Shown here piece by piece: positions 36,762-44,256 of a stretch of 54,399 nt of DNA (positions within the stretch are counted from its first letter, which is position 1; every line of letters begins with the position of its first letter). This DNA comes from a virus. Below the pieces are notes generated by a model. It searched no databases and was not told the origin of the DNA. It worked only from the letters and a program-made list of their open reading frames with translations. Location of the stretch: the IMG/VR virus record IMGVR_UViG_3300043294_000079, positions 1 through 54,399 of that record; one strand, given 5' to 3'. Both the position numbers and the translations under genes were made by a program.

Positions 36762-36931
36762 GAGCACCGCCCACAGTCGTCCTCGCGCCCCTCACCGATG
36801 AACAGGACCCCACAGCGGGAGCATTCACGCCAGGTGAAGGGATGGGGGTTTCCAACCCACGCCGGCATGTCTTGGTCGCGATAGGTCACGCGGTCGTCCA
36901 CCGTCACGGTGGTCTCGATGTGGGGGGTCAT
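36758..36931 (-). CDS. Small zinc-ribbon protein, 57 residues
   Basis: From ATG 36931. A beta-rich start (HIETTVTVDDRVTYRDQDM) and C-terminal CSRCGVLFIGEGREDDCGRC make a classic zinc ribbon. Coupled on both sides by ATGA. Confidence 0.65.
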   Translation of the reverse strand: MTPHIETTVTVDDRVTYRDQDMPAWVGNPHPFTWRECSRCGVLFIGEGREDDCGRCS

Positions 36932-37215
36932 GGCGCTGCCTCGAACATCCACGCGGGCTTGTGATCCTCGTGTTCGTGGTCGAACGGTGGCTGACACCGC
37001 GTGTGATTGCGGATGTCGGCAGGCGGGTCGCACATGAAGAACCCGACATCGCCGAAACAGGGCGGCACGAAATGGGGCTGTAGGCCGTAGGTGCAACCTG
37101 GATGGTCGCGTAGGTGAGCTTCAAGCACGACCTTTCTCGCTCCGATGAACTTGGGTATCGGGATACTTTGGGTGCGGCTCAGGCTCCGACGCTGCGGACC
37201 GTGTTTGCGGCTCAT
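36928..37215 (-). CDS. Cys/His-rich early protein
   Basis: 95 residues. A basic N-terminus (SRKHGPQRRSLSRTQSIPIP) is followed by a His/Cys-rich C-terminus (HLRDHPGCTYGLQPHF, CDPPADIRNHTRC, FDHEHEDH). Metal binding is likely. Coupled on both sides. Confidence 0.6.
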   Translation of the reverse strand: MSRKHGPQRRSLSRTQSIPIPKFIGARKVVLEAHLRDHPGCTYGLQPHFVPPCFGDVGFFMCDPPADIRNHTRCQPPFDHEHEDHKPAWMFEAAP

Positions 37216-37502
37216 TGGAGCGCCCGGACTGTCTCGCAGGGCTCCACGATCTTCTTGAGCAGCGCCGTCAACTCTGGTTCATCATCCATCTCAAGTGGCC
37301 CGATCCAACCACCACCGCCAGGGTGAAGAACCTTCTTCAGCTCAACCCGCATGGTTTCATCAAGGATGCGAATCAACTTTTCAAGTTGCGCTTTCTCGGC
37401 TTCCAGTTCGTCTATGGCGGCGAGCAGGTCGGTACAGCTTCCAGCCGGTGCTCCGTTGTGAAGATGGACGCACGGCGTGGCTCGTATCTGCTCAGCGTCC
37501 AT
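37212..37502 (-). CDS. Early coiled-coil protein
   Basis: 96 residues from ATG 37502 (or GTG 37505). CVHLHNGAPAGSC, then a helical DLLAAIDELEAEKAQLEKLI region and a C-terminal LTALLKKIVEPCETVRAL. Probably oligomeric. No family recognised. Confidence 0.65.
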   Translation of the reverse strand: MDAEQIRATPCVHLHNGAPAGSCTDLLAAIDELEAEKAQLEKLIRILDETMRVELKKVLHPGGGGWIGPLEMDDEPELTALLKKIVEPCETVRALQ

Positions 37503-37702
37503 CACGCCCCCCTCACAGGCCGCACGGCCGCGCGGCATCTCTTGCAGACTCGCTGTCCGAGGGGAAGGTTGCAGGTCGTGTCGAAGGCTTGATGCGACCC
37601 GCAGAGAGCGACCATTGTCGGCTCACCTGTCCACTGGTCATAGCCACACAGGTGCATGATCCGACGCTTCGCTCCACGCCCACGTCGGTAGAGGAATCTC
37701 AT
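37502..37702 (-). CDS. Small zinc-binding protein
   Basis: 66 residues. A basic start (MRFLYRRGRGAKRR) and the order MHLCGYDQ, ALCGSHQAF, TCNLPLGQRVCKRC form a zinc-finger-like layout widespread in actinophages. Its ATG overlaps the stop of the 201-residue frame at 37699, which is one reason to believe that frame. Confidence 0.65.
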   Translation of the reverse strand: MRFLYRRGRGAKRRIMHLCGYDQWTGEPTMVALCGSHQAFDTTCNLPLGQRVCKRCRAAVRPVRGA

Positions 37703-38304
37703 GGCTTCACAACCCGCACATGGGAGCGGTCTGCCACGCGCTGAACCCGTTCCCCGTGTACTTCAGGTCCCACGCGTAGAGCTTCAGTGCAAACTGGTCC
37801 TGCTCCCACGGTGGGGCCGCGTTCGGCACCCCACTGAAGCCGAGCCCCTGCCAAGTACTCACCGCTGCTTGGTACGCGCCACCAAATGGCTCGTCCCCAC
37901 CACGCGCGTAATCGTCCCCGCTTTCCTTTTGTCGGACGCACGCCCAGTCCGCCGTATCCGTCGAGTTGGCGTCGGTAACGGGCGGTAAGGAGGTCGCGGT
38001 CGTGCTCCCGCTGGGTGAGGGAGGCGATGAAGTCGGCGGTTTCGGCGTTGACGGCCTCTGCTGCTTCATCGACGAGGCGTTGGATGGCGAGCCGGGTGCC
38101 AGCATCATCCGGCGCAGTAAGGGTGTCGCCGCCCCGCCGACGGTCGGCGCCGATTCTCTCGTCGGCTGCGCGAAAGTAGATCGTGTAGAAGTCGCGGTCA
38201 GACCTGCGTCGCTCCTCCCCTGACCGGGTGTTAACACCGAGCCAGCCACCAGGAACAAAGCCAGGACCGCCAGTGTCCGCGCCAAGCGGGGGCGCATTAT
38301 TCAT
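37699..38304 (-). CDS. Overlapping gene sharing DNA with the Rpf-like gene
   Basis: 201 residues from ATG 38304 with site AGGGAAGGGAAC. The central part (RSDRDFYTIYFRAADERIGA, AIQRLVDEAAEAVNAETA, REHDRDLLTARYRRQL) reads like a charged helical protein. Its third codon positions are strongly GC-rich from about 38230 to 37985. The last 70 residues look like a shadow of the Rpf domain, but the stop forms ATGA with the next gene. Either a real overlapping gene, or the front of a frameshifted product. Confidence 0.5.
   Translation of the reverse strand: MNNAPPLGADTGGPGFVPGGWLGVNTRSGEERRRSDRDFYTIYFRAADERIGADRRRGGDTLTAPDDAGTRLAIQRLVDEAAEAVNAETADFIASLTQREHDRDLLTARYRRQLDGYGGLGVRPTKGKRGRLRAWWGRAIWWRVPSSGEYLAGARLQWGAERGPTVGAGPVCTEALRVGPEVHGERVQRVADRSHVRVVKP
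37707..38297 (-). CDS. Secreted Rpf-like transglycosylase domain protein
   Basis: 196 residues from ATG 38297, coupled to the preceding 30-codon gene by TAATG. A signal peptide (LARTLAVLALFLVAGSVL) and a Ser/Thr/Pro linker lead to the domain WACVRQKESGDDYARGGDE, then FGGAYQAAVSTWQGLGFSG and WEQDQFALKLYAW. This is the resuscitation-promoting-factor/lysozyme-like fold, with the Glu of QKESG as the expected catalytic acid. It would cleave peptidoglycan outside the membrane. Odd to find it in the early operon, away from the lysis genes. Confidence 0.8.
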   Translation of the reverse strand: MRPRLARTLAVLALFLVAGSVLTPGQGRSDAGLTATSTRSTFAQPTRESAPTVGGAATPLLRRMMLAPGSPSNASSMKQQRPSTPKPPTSSPPSPSGSTTATSLPPVTDANSTDTADWACVRQKESGDDYARGGDEPFGGAYQAAVSTWQGLGFSGVPNAAPPWEQDQFALKLYAWDLKYTGNGFSAWQTAPMCGL

Positions 38305-38389
38305 GTTCCCTTCCCTCACTGCGGCAGTAGTCGAAGCCGGACAGGGCCTCCTGGGTCGGTGCGCTGGTCTGTGTCGCTTGAATAGTCAT
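38297..38389 (-). CDS. 30-residue microprotein
   Basis: MTIQATQTSAPTQEALSGFD then YCRSEGREHE, from ATG 38389 one base after the previous stop. Its TAA overlaps the Rpf-like ATG (TAATG). It might mainly serve to couple translation to the genes downstream. Confidence 0.45.
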   Translation of the reverse strand: MTIQATQTSAPTQEALSGFDYCRSEGREHE

Positions 38390-38390
38390 G

Positions 38391-38768
38391 TCACGCTCCT
38401 TCTTGATCTAAGGCATGGAGACTTCGGCAGCCGATGGCGAACCATTCGTCGGCCGCTTCTGACCCGCAAGGGTGGCCGTCCTCGATGATCTTCCTGAAGG
38501 TTTCGGCTACCCTCGCCAGCGCCTCGATCCGGTTCTCGTAAGACGTGGTAACCCGGCAGAGTTTCTCGGCGAGCTTTGAGTTGCCCTCACGCCATATCTC
38601 CGCTTGCTTGGCTGTCATTTCCAGCACATCGACGTGCTTCACTAGACGCAACAGGTCCAACACATCGAAGTCAGCACAGCCGCCATGCTCGATGTGGACG
38701 AGGCGCACAGCGACGCACGGCTCGGCCAGGGCAGCCTTCAGGCGTTCTAGTAGCTCACCGTCGGTCAT
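38391..38768 (-). CDS. Early helical protein
   Basis: 125 residues from ATG 38768 (ATGA overlap). DGELLERLKAALAEPCVAVR, a central EMTAKQAEIWREGNSKLAEK and ALARVAETFRKIIEDGHPC. Helical, one Cys/His cluster near the end. Not recognised. Confidence 0.65.
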   Translation of the reverse strand: MTDGELLERLKAALAEPCVAVRLVHIEHGGCADFDVLDLLRLVKHVDVLEMTAKQAEIWREGNSKLAEKLCRVTTSYENRIEALARVAETFRKIIEDGHPCGSEAADEWFAIGCRSLHALDQEGA

Positions 38769-38995
38769 GTCGCCTCCAGTACATCGAGTGCAGCGAACAG
38801 GTTCCCTAGTGCGCTGGCGATGTCCCATCGCAGCCCTATAGCATCGGGGTCGTCGTGGACAGCACGCAGGGCTAGCGCAGCCTCAGCAACCCCGCACAGA
38901 GCCTCGAACCGGTCCCGCGGCACCTGGACGATGTTGGCCGTATTGCCCATGAAGCCGGGTGCGGCCTCGGCGCGGATATCGGCGATCGTGGTCAT
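38765..38995 (-). CDS. Small early protein, 76 residues
   Basis: From ATG 38995. TTIADIRAEAAPGFMGNTAN then an Ala-rich helix RFEALCGVAEAALALRAV and ALGNLFAALDVLEAT. Coupled on both sides. Function unknown. Confidence 0.65.
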   Translation of the reverse strand: MTTIADIRAEAAPGFMGNTANIVQVPRDRFEALCGVAEAALALRAVHDDPDAIGLRWDIASALGNLFAALDVLEAT

Positions 38996-39144
38996 GATCT
39001 GTCCCATATCTGCCCGTGGCGGTGTCGCGAATCGGCGGGCTGTTCTCCGCGTTGCAAAGCGCGCTTGACTTGGCTGCGAGCGGCGTGCCACCAGCGCTTG
39101 CGTTCGGCTTGCCAACGGCGACGCCGGTGCTTCGTTGGCTTCAT
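38992..39144 (-). CDS. Small very basic protein, 50 residues
   Basis: From ATG 39144 with ATGA overlaps at both ends. MKPTKHRRRRWQAERKRWW then ARSQVKRALQRGEQPADS. Arg/Lys/Trp-rich; likely binds nucleic acid or membrane. No family recognised. Confidence 0.6.
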   Translation of the reverse strand: MKPTKHRRRRWQAERKRWWHAARSQVKRALQRGEQPADSRHRHGQIWDRS

Positions 39145-39356
39145 GCCGCCCTCCTCGCCTTCCTCGCCAGCGCGTCCTCGGGATGCCGCCGCTGCTTGCG
39201 CCAGTCCTCAACCTGCGCCCAAGCGAACGCGGCAACGAGCAACAGGCCCGCGGCGCACACGATCACGAGGGTCACCTTGCCGGCGACGACGCAGAGGAAC
39301 ACGACGACCGCGGTGACGATCAGGATTCCTGCCGCCGTGCGGACTGGGTTTGTCAT
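39141..39356 (-). CDS. Two-helix membrane protein, holin-like
   Basis: 71 residues from ATG 39356. Two hydrophobic segments (ILIVTAVVVFLCVVAG and VTLVIVCAAGLLLVAAFAW) are followed by a charged tail RKQRRHPEDALARKARR. The topology resembles small holins, but the gene is early, 0.8 kb from the Rpf-like protein. Its first residues (MTNPVRTAAG) recur in the mini-gene at 39676. Confidence 0.65.
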   Translation of the reverse strand: MTNPVRTAAGILIVTAVVVFLCVVAGKVTLVIVCAAGLLLVAAFAWAQVEDWRKQRRHPEDALARKARRAA

Positions 39357-39679
39357 GGTGCGTCCTCTATCGAAAGTTGCCCAGGGCACTCGGGTGGCCG
39401 CTCTCCTGGTTGAATCTCAGCGAGGATTTCAAGTGCCCGCTGCTGTGTGACCTCATCGCCAGCCGGTCCACCCGCCCAGATGTAGGCGCCCTTCGGGAGC
39501 TTCGACGTGTCGGTTATCTCGCTGACTGTGACTGTGACGCCCCACACGTCCTCCCAGATATCACGCTCTGAGGGGTCGGCCAGTTCCTTGGCGTCGATTT
39601 CGGCGGCGTCCTTGTCCGGAGCGATGATGTAACCCTCCGTCTCCAATGTGCGCTCGGCGTCAAAGCGGTAGAGCTTCAT
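39353..39679 (-). CDS. Early acidic protein
   Basis: 108 residues, MKLYRFDAERTLETEGYII then DVWGVTVTVSEITD and LEILAEIQPGERPPECP. A mixed alpha/beta fold is likely. Coupled on both sides by ATGA. Not recognised. Confidence 0.65.
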   Translation of the reverse strand: MKLYRFDAERTLETEGYIIAPDKDAAEIDAKELADPSERDIWEDVWGVTVTVSEITDTSKLPKGAYIWAGGPAGDEVTQQRALEILAEIQPGERPPECPGQLSIEDAP

Positions 39680-39744
39680 TCGTCGCCCCGATCGTGGTAG
39701 TCGCGCAGCAGAGTCCCTGCCGCGGTGCGGACTGGGTTGGTCAT
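39676..39744 (-). CDS. 22-residue chimeric mini-gene
   Basis: MTNPVRTAAGTLLRDYHD then RGDE. The first ten residues and their DNA copy the start of the holin-like gene (39356); the last twelve copy the end of the gene at 40366 (AAGTLLRDYHDRGMAE). Flanked by ATGA overlaps on both sides, so it can be translated, but it may simply be a recombination scar that preserves coupling. Confidence 0.45.
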   Translation of the reverse strand: MTNPVRTAAGTLLRDYHDRGDE

Positions 39745-40025
39745 TGCTCGGCTCGCAGGATTCGCGCTATTGACTCAAGAAGGTCGGCATAGCTCGGCTC
39801 CGTGGTCGTCTCGGTAGCGGCGATGTGACCGCCCCCGATGGCCTTTCTCCAGCGCGTGCGCTCAGACTCCCAGTCGCTCAGCCAGACACGGGCAATGTTC
39901 CCTTCGTGGGTCTTCCCTGTCTTCATGTCGATCTTGAGAGCCGACTCAAGCTCAATGCGAATCCGAGGAGCCTTGCGGATCTCAGCCGCGTAGTCGCCGT
40001 AATCGCCGCTCAGGGGATTAGTCAT
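39741..40025 (-). CDS. Early hypothetical protein
   Basis: 94 residues: MTNPLSGDYGDYAAEIRKAP, IRIELESALKIDMKTG, WLSDWESERTRWRKAIGGGH and a helical end. It also begins MTNP, like two neighbouring genes. ATGA downstream, TGATG upstream. Function unknown. Confidence 0.65.
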   Translation of the reverse strand: MTNPLSGDYGDYAAEIRKAPRIRIELESALKIDMKTGKTHEGNIARVWLSDWESERTRWRKAIGGGHIAATETTTEPSYADLLESIARILRAEQ

Positions 40026-40369
40026 CAGTAATAGAACTCCATGTAGTGGTGGTCCTTGCCGTCCTTGACGGTGGCGATCGCGGCCATGAGGTCACCCCAC
40101 GCTCGGAACGTGAATGAGCCGATCGTGTCGTCCTCGAACAGAGGCACGCCGCGGGGACCGTTTTGGTGCTGGCCACCGTTGATGAATCGGCCAGACGCTA
40201 GAACGTCGTCCTTGATGGCTTCCAGGTAGGGGTGCGTCTCGGGCTTGAAATGGGCCAGGTAGTCGGCCCAGCGGTCACCATCTCCGTTGCCGAACCATCC
40301 GCCCATCCAGCCGACGCTCTCTGTCTTGCCATCGGCCTCACCGTAGGAGATCCAGTCGGTGACCTTCAT
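40025..40369 (-). CDS. Early hypothetical protein
   Basis: 114 residues from ATG 40369 (ATGA overlap). MKVTDWISYGEADGKTESVG, GWMGGWFGNGDGDRWADY and FTFRAWGDLMAAIATVKDG. Aromatic-rich single domain. Not recognised. Confidence 0.65.
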   Translation of the reverse strand: MKVTDWISYGEADGKTESVGWMGGWFGNGDGDRWADYLAHFKPETHPYLEAIKDDVLASGRFINGGQHQNGPRGVPLFEDDTIGSFTFRAWGDLMAAIATVKDGKDHHYMEFYY

Positions 40370-40572
40370 TCGGCCATCCCCCGATCGTGATAGTCGCGCA
40401 GCAGAGTCCCTGCCGCATAGGTCGCGCCATTCCTCGCGCACGCCCATGCGAGCACCCGGAAACGGGCCGACGTGTCGAGGCGTTCGAGGATCGCGGCAAC
40501 CTGGCCGAGGGCCTCTAGCTCGCGCTCGACGCTGACGTAGACGACGGTGATCTCGTGGCCTGGGGTTGTCAT
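40366..40572 (-). CDS. Small early protein, 68 residues
   Basis: MTTPGHEITVVYVSVERELE, LGQVAAILERLDTSARFRVL and a tail AAGTLLRDYHDRGMAE whose DNA is repeated in the mini-gene 0.7 kb away. Helical, coupled both sides. Confidence 0.65.
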   Translation of the reverse strand: MTTPGHEITVVYVSVERELEALGQVAAILERLDTSARFRVLAWACARNGATYAAGTLLRDYHDRGMAE

Positions 40573-40916
40573 GGGATGTCCAAGTCATTGTCGTCGTGGT
40601 ACTGGTCGACCTCGACCTCGTAGGGCAATATCTCGACCTCTGGCAGCTCAGGCAGCTCCCACCGCGTCACCGGCTCGGGCTGGTGGTGCTCGGCGAACCT
40701 GCGTGCTAGGTCTTCGGTCGTCGGGGTGATGGCATAGACGGCATTCGGCGCGTAGTACTGCGTCGCCTCTGTGATGTCCTTGCCCGGTACGTCGATGCGT
40801 AGGAAACCGTGGCCCGCGATTTCCTCTTCGGTCACGTGGCCGGCGAGGCGGCGGTGACCCATCAGTTCGAGGATCGCCCAGCAGTCAAAGGTCTTGGTGT
40901 CGTAGTCGGTGGTCAT
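40569..40916 (-). CDS. Conserved phage protein of unknown function
   Basis: 115 residues. FDCWAILELMGHRRLAGHVT, then GFLRIDVPGKDITEATQYYA, NAVYAITPTTEDLARRFAEH and an acidic tail. The ELMGHxRLAGxV...ITQYY...VYxITP pattern is one I know from many phages and prophages, always near replication or recombination genes, without an assigned function. Confidence 0.75.
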   Translation of the reverse strand: MTTDYDTKTFDCWAILELMGHRRLAGHVTEEEIAGHGFLRIDVPGKDITEATQYYAPNAVYAITPTTEDLARRFAEHHQPEPVTRWELPELPEVEILPYEVEVDQYHDDNDLDIP

Positions 40917-42037
40917 TGCGCCGATGCCTTTGCCTTCAGCCCCTCAGCCACGAGGTCAAGGTCAAACAGCGACAAGTCGGACATCGACGCGATATCAGCC
41001 CCGAGAATCCGTGAGGCCTCACCGCGGATAGCGTCGTGGTCAAGTCCGAGCGGCTTCGCAATGGCGTGGACCTTCCGCATCTTGGCTGCCAGCGCGTCGG
41101 CCTCGGCCGTGGTGGACGACGCGGGAGGTACTGCGCCCGCGTCGTCCGTGTCCCCTGGGTGAGGTTCGTCGGCCTGGTCAGCCTCCTTTCCGTTTGCACC
41201 GCTGCGAACTTGTGCGGCCGTCCGAGCCTTGCGCCCCGTGGCCGGTAGTGGCTGGGCTGCGTTCGCCCTCGGGCGTGCCTGCGTTGGTTTGGCGGCTTCC
41301 TCCATCTGCTCACGAAGCGAGGCTGGCGGTAGGGCCGCGACGGGTGTGACGTAGGTGGCTGATGCCGGCGGGAGTGCGGCGGTCGCCGCGCCACGGCCAA
41401 GCGCCTGTAGGTTGATCTTGAAGTCGAGCACGGGAACCGTGAAGTTCCTGGTCGGCTCGCCTGGTCGCTTCACCTCGCGGTGGTCGATGCGGAGCGTCGC
41501 AGGAAGGATGGCCTGACCTGTGGCCTCAGCGATGCGCTCCATGAGTTCGAAGCTCCCGCTCAGTTCGGACGCGGCATAGAACCCATGGGACTCAAGGCGG
41601 AACTGGCCCGTGCCCGGTACGTCATCGAGCAGGACGGACAGGCGCGTCGTCGGCTTGCACTCGCGCGCCTCGGGATCGCACACGCACAGTTCCTCACTCG
41701 GGACCTGGCACTCGCCGTCGCAGCGTCGGATGCAGCCGCCGCCTGACCATGCTTCGAAAAACTGGCTGAACGCCATCGCGGCGGGCAGCACGTGGCAGGC
41801 GATCTCAGACGAGTCGGTGTAGACCTCCCATTGCTTGCCGGTCGGAGCGTCGGCCCACGGTTGAGGCTTGCCGCCGTAGAGGCCAGCGATGGCCTTGATC
41901 GCGCCTTCATTCTGGCTGGTGAAGCGAAAAGCATCGAGCTTGCCGGGTCGGGACTTGCCCGCGCCCATCGCGACCTTCTCACCGAGGCGGATACGACCGC
42001 TCTCGTGAAGGCGACGTTGCAGGGTCAGAATGGTCAT
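40913..42037 (-). CDS. phiC31 gp3-like recombination directionality factor family protein
   Basis: 374 residues from ATG 42037. MTILTLQRRLHESGRIRLGE, KSRPGKLDAFRFTSQN, WSGGGCIRRCDGECQ with a cysteine cluster (CVCDPEARECKPTTRL) and GTGQFRLESHGFYAASEL are typical of the large actinophage family that includes the phiC31 directionality factor gp3. The last 130 residues are Pro/Ala-rich and helical. In phiC31-type phages it turns a serine integrase toward excision; here the only integrase seen is a tyrosine recombinase. Confidence 0.75.
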   Translation of the reverse strand: MTILTLQRRLHESGRIRLGEKVAMGAGKSRPGKLDAFRFTSQNEGAIKAIAGLYGGKPQPWADAPTGKQWEVYTDSSEIACHVLPAAMAFSQFFEAWSGGGCIRRCDGECQVPSEELCVCDPEARECKPTTRLSVLLDDVPGTGQFRLESHGFYAASELSGSFELMERIAEATGQAILPATLRIDHREVKRPGEPTRNFTVPVLDFKINLQALGRGAATAALPPASATYVTPVAALPPASLREQMEEAAKPTQARPRANAAQPLPATGRKARTAAQVRSGANGKEADQADEPHPGDTDDAGAVPPASSTTAEADALAAKMRKVHAIAKPLGLDHDAIRGEASRILGADIASMSDLSLFDLDLVAEGLKAKASAQ

Positions 42038-42933
42038 GCTTGCCCTCTTTCCATCGGTGCTCCGATGACGTGCTTGGAACCCTCGGTCATCCAACGGGCG
42101 ATCTCTATGGCGAACTGGAAGTACTCGAACACCGGCTCATCGCAGACGATCGGGTGAAGTGCCGCGTGCTCGGGCGTCAGGTGGAGAACCACCCCACCGT
42201 CGAGCGGTGGCATTGGCGAGGCAATGCCGCGCTCGGCATCATTGAGCAGGTAGTAACGGCGGCGGAACTGCTCGTATCGGCGCGCCCGCCACGTCGCAAT
42301 CAGATCCGCATAGCGATAGGCGGCTAGCTGCAATGCGACCTCGGGATAAGGCCCGCTCTGCTTGCCCTGGCTGTCGATGCTCTTGCGGCTGGACTTGTAA
42401 TCGAGCAGGAGCGTCATGCCGTCGAGTTCGACAATGGCGTCGAGCGTCCCGGCGTAGCCCCACGTGGGTGAGTAGACCGCCGCCTCTGCCGCGAGGTACT
42501 TCGGCTGCCACTTCTGCGCCCACGCGTCGAACTGCTCAAGGAAGGGGCGAACTTCGTCATCGACCTCGGGACGCTCACCGGTCAGCGCATAGCTCGCGCA
42601 CGGGTCGTGCACGGCCGTCCCTAGCTCGGTCGCACTGCGTATCCCCTTCGGCTTCTTGAACCGGGCGTCGCGCAGATCCTTGACGACTGCCTCGCGCCCC
42701 TCGGCTTCTATGCGGTCGGCGAGGTATCCCGCCTGGTCGCACGCTGCCTCGGCTGCCATTTCGGCCGACCAGTAAAGCAATGCCGGCTTGCCCAACTGGC
42801 CGATAATCGTCGTGACGGACCAGAAGCGTTCGTCCTCCGCACCAGGCTTAGGGACGTCGACCTCGCCGAGGCGGATGTGGGCGTAGGACTGGCCGGCGGG
42901 GGCGATGACTTCGAAAGGGAGTGTGATGGTCAT
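42034..42933 (-). CDS. RecB/Cas4-like PD-(D/E)XK nuclease
   Basis: 299 residues from ATG 42933. Nuclease core: GTAVHDPCASYALTG, AAVYSPTWGYAGTLDAIVE (first Asp), LLLDYKSSRKSID (D-x-K) and PEVALQLAAYRYADL (Q-x-x-x-Y motif IV). This is the RecB/Cas4-type exonuclease set used in phage recombination and replication. It is coupled to the directionality factor gene by ATGA. Confidence 0.85.
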   Translation of the reverse strand: MTITLPFEVIAPAGQSYAHIRLGEVDVPKPGAEDERFWSVTTIIGQLGKPALLYWSAEMAAEAACDQAGYLADRIEAEGREAVVKDLRDARFKKPKGIRSATELGTAVHDPCASYALTGERPEVDDEVRPFLEQFDAWAQKWQPKYLAAEAAVYSPTWGYAGTLDAIVELDGMTLLLDYKSSRKSIDSQGKQSGPYPEVALQLAAYRYADLIATWRARRYEQFRRRYYLLNDAERGIASPMPPLDGGVVLHLTPEHAALHPIVCDEPVFEYFQFAIEIARWMTEGSKHVIGAPMERGQA

Positions 42934-43178
42934 TCCGGCACCGCCACGAGCGCGCCGTCCTCGTCCACGATGCTCGCCCAGCACTCGGGGCAGTAAGTCG
43001 CGAGCGTGTACGGGTCGAAGATGACCCAACCTTCGGGCGCGAGGTCGTTGGTGACGACGGGATACCGCGTCCGGCAAAACAGCGAGTTGGTGAACAGGCG
43101 GACGTACTCGGCCCTGATCGGCTTCGTGTCGGCCTCGGCCTCGCAGCCGCCGCATTTCAGATGGACGACGACGCTCAC
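42930..43178 (-). CDS. Small zinc-binding early protein
   Basis: 82 residues from GTG 43178. HLKCGGCEAEADTKPIRAE, a middle beta part and YCPECWASIVDED: two CxxC pairs. Coupled to the nuclease gene, so a partner role is possible. Confidence 0.65.
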   Translation of the reverse strand: MSVVVHLKCGGCEAEADTKPIRAEYVRLFTNSLFCRTRYPVVTNDLAPEGWVIFDPYTLATYCPECWASIVDEDGALVAVPE

Positions 43179-43477
43179 AGCGCCATCGCCAAGTCACTCG
43201 GCAACCACCCGATTGGCAGTTTGCACATCCTCTCGAACATCACCTGGAAGCACCAGATGGTTTCGAGCAGCGGGCGCTCGGCGTCAGAGACGCGCCCCAC
43301 CTCGTGGTCCTTGTTCCAGTCGGCCGCACGTTGCCAGGCCTTGGCAAACCGCGCCTCATCGAGGGTGGCGAGCGAACGGGGAAGAGTCTGGCCGCGGTGC
43401 TCGCACTCCTCGCACCCGTCGTGCCAGATCTGACGGGCGTCGAAGCCTGGGAGGGCGTCGTGGTAAGCGTGCATCAT
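43175..43477 (-). CDS. Early protein with CEEC motif
   Basis: 100 residues. YHDALPGFDARQIWHDGCEE then CEHRGQTLP, helical ARFAKAWQRAADWN and ERPLLETIWCFQVMFERMC. The Cys/His set could bind zinc. It resembles small proteins of actinophage replication clusters. Coupled both sides. Confidence 0.65.
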   Translation of the reverse strand: MMHAYHDALPGFDARQIWHDGCEECEHRGQTLPRSLATLDEARFAKAWQRAADWNKDHEVGRVSDAERPLLETIWCFQVMFERMCKLPIGWLPSDLAMAL

Positions 43478-44256
43478 GAGGTCTCCTTCTCTCTCGTTGT
43501 CTTCGCCACTTCGGCCTCGATCTGTGCCCTGCTCGCGCGCCAGTCGTAAATGTGCTGCTGGCTCACCCCGAACTGGTTGGCCGTCTCCTGGACAGTGTGC
43601 GTGAGCGCGTAATCGAGAATCTTGATCCTCAGTGCAGGCGTGAGCGAGGTGCCGACCTTCGGCTTGGCGACGTGGGGCGCTGCGCGGAACCGTTCGTTCG
43701 GATCCGGGCGTTCATCGTCGTCAGCCAAACCCGCGCTGGCTATCGCCGCGTCACGGGCACGGTCGGTCGTGTCGATGGGTTGCTCCAAGGGCGCACCGGC
43801 CTCCACCCTCTGCTTGCGAGGGGTCGTGGGTGACACAACCCCTACCGGCGCACCACTGGAACTTTTCTTGCGCCCGCTTACGCGATGCTCACCAGCCAGG
43901 CGACGCCACCGGTCGATCGAGGACTGCCCGTAGCCGTACTTCTTGACGGCGGCCGCGGTGCCGTGCTCGCGGGCGTAGGCGACAACCTTCGCCTTGACAT
44001 CTGGCGGGATGGCATTCGCCGCGCCACCGTGGCGTGGCCGCGGGCCAGGAACGGCTCGGGCAGGGAGGGAGGACGCCGCGGAAGTTTCAGGCGCTGTGTC
44101 CTTGGCCTGGGAGATGTTGACAGGCTGCTGATGAGGCCCCTCCGTGCCCGAACGGCTCATTCGCAGCTCACGTAGGGCCGCGTCGATGGCGTCGATCTCG
44201 TCCTGTCGCTGGGCGCGGGCTTGTTCGAGGTCGGCGATGACGGAGGCGATGGTCAT
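43474..44256 (-). CDS. Early regulator with two transposase-like HTH domains
   Basis: 260 residues from ATG 44256. Helical N-terminus (IADLEQARAQRQDEIDAID); first HTH at about 110-145 (DVKAKVVAYAREHGTAAAVK then GQSSIDRWRRL); basic linker; second HTH near 220-255 (ALRIKILDYALTHTVQETAN, then QQHIYDWRASRAQ). Both look like the IS3-OrfA/homeodomain-like type. A DNA-binding regulator of early or late genes is likely. Confidence 0.75.
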   Translation of the reverse strand: MTIASVIADLEQARAQRQDEIDAIDAALRELRMSRSGTEGPHQQPVNISQAKDTAPETSAASSLPARAVPGPRPRHGGAANAIPPDVKAKVVAYAREHGTAAAVKKYGYGQSSIDRWRRLAGEHRVSGRKKSSSGAPVGVVSPTTPRKQRVEAGAPLEQPIDTTDRARDAAIASAGLADDDERPDPNERFRAAPHVAKPKVGTSLTPALRIKILDYALTHTVQETANQFGVSQQHIYDWRASRAQIEAEVAKTTREKETS

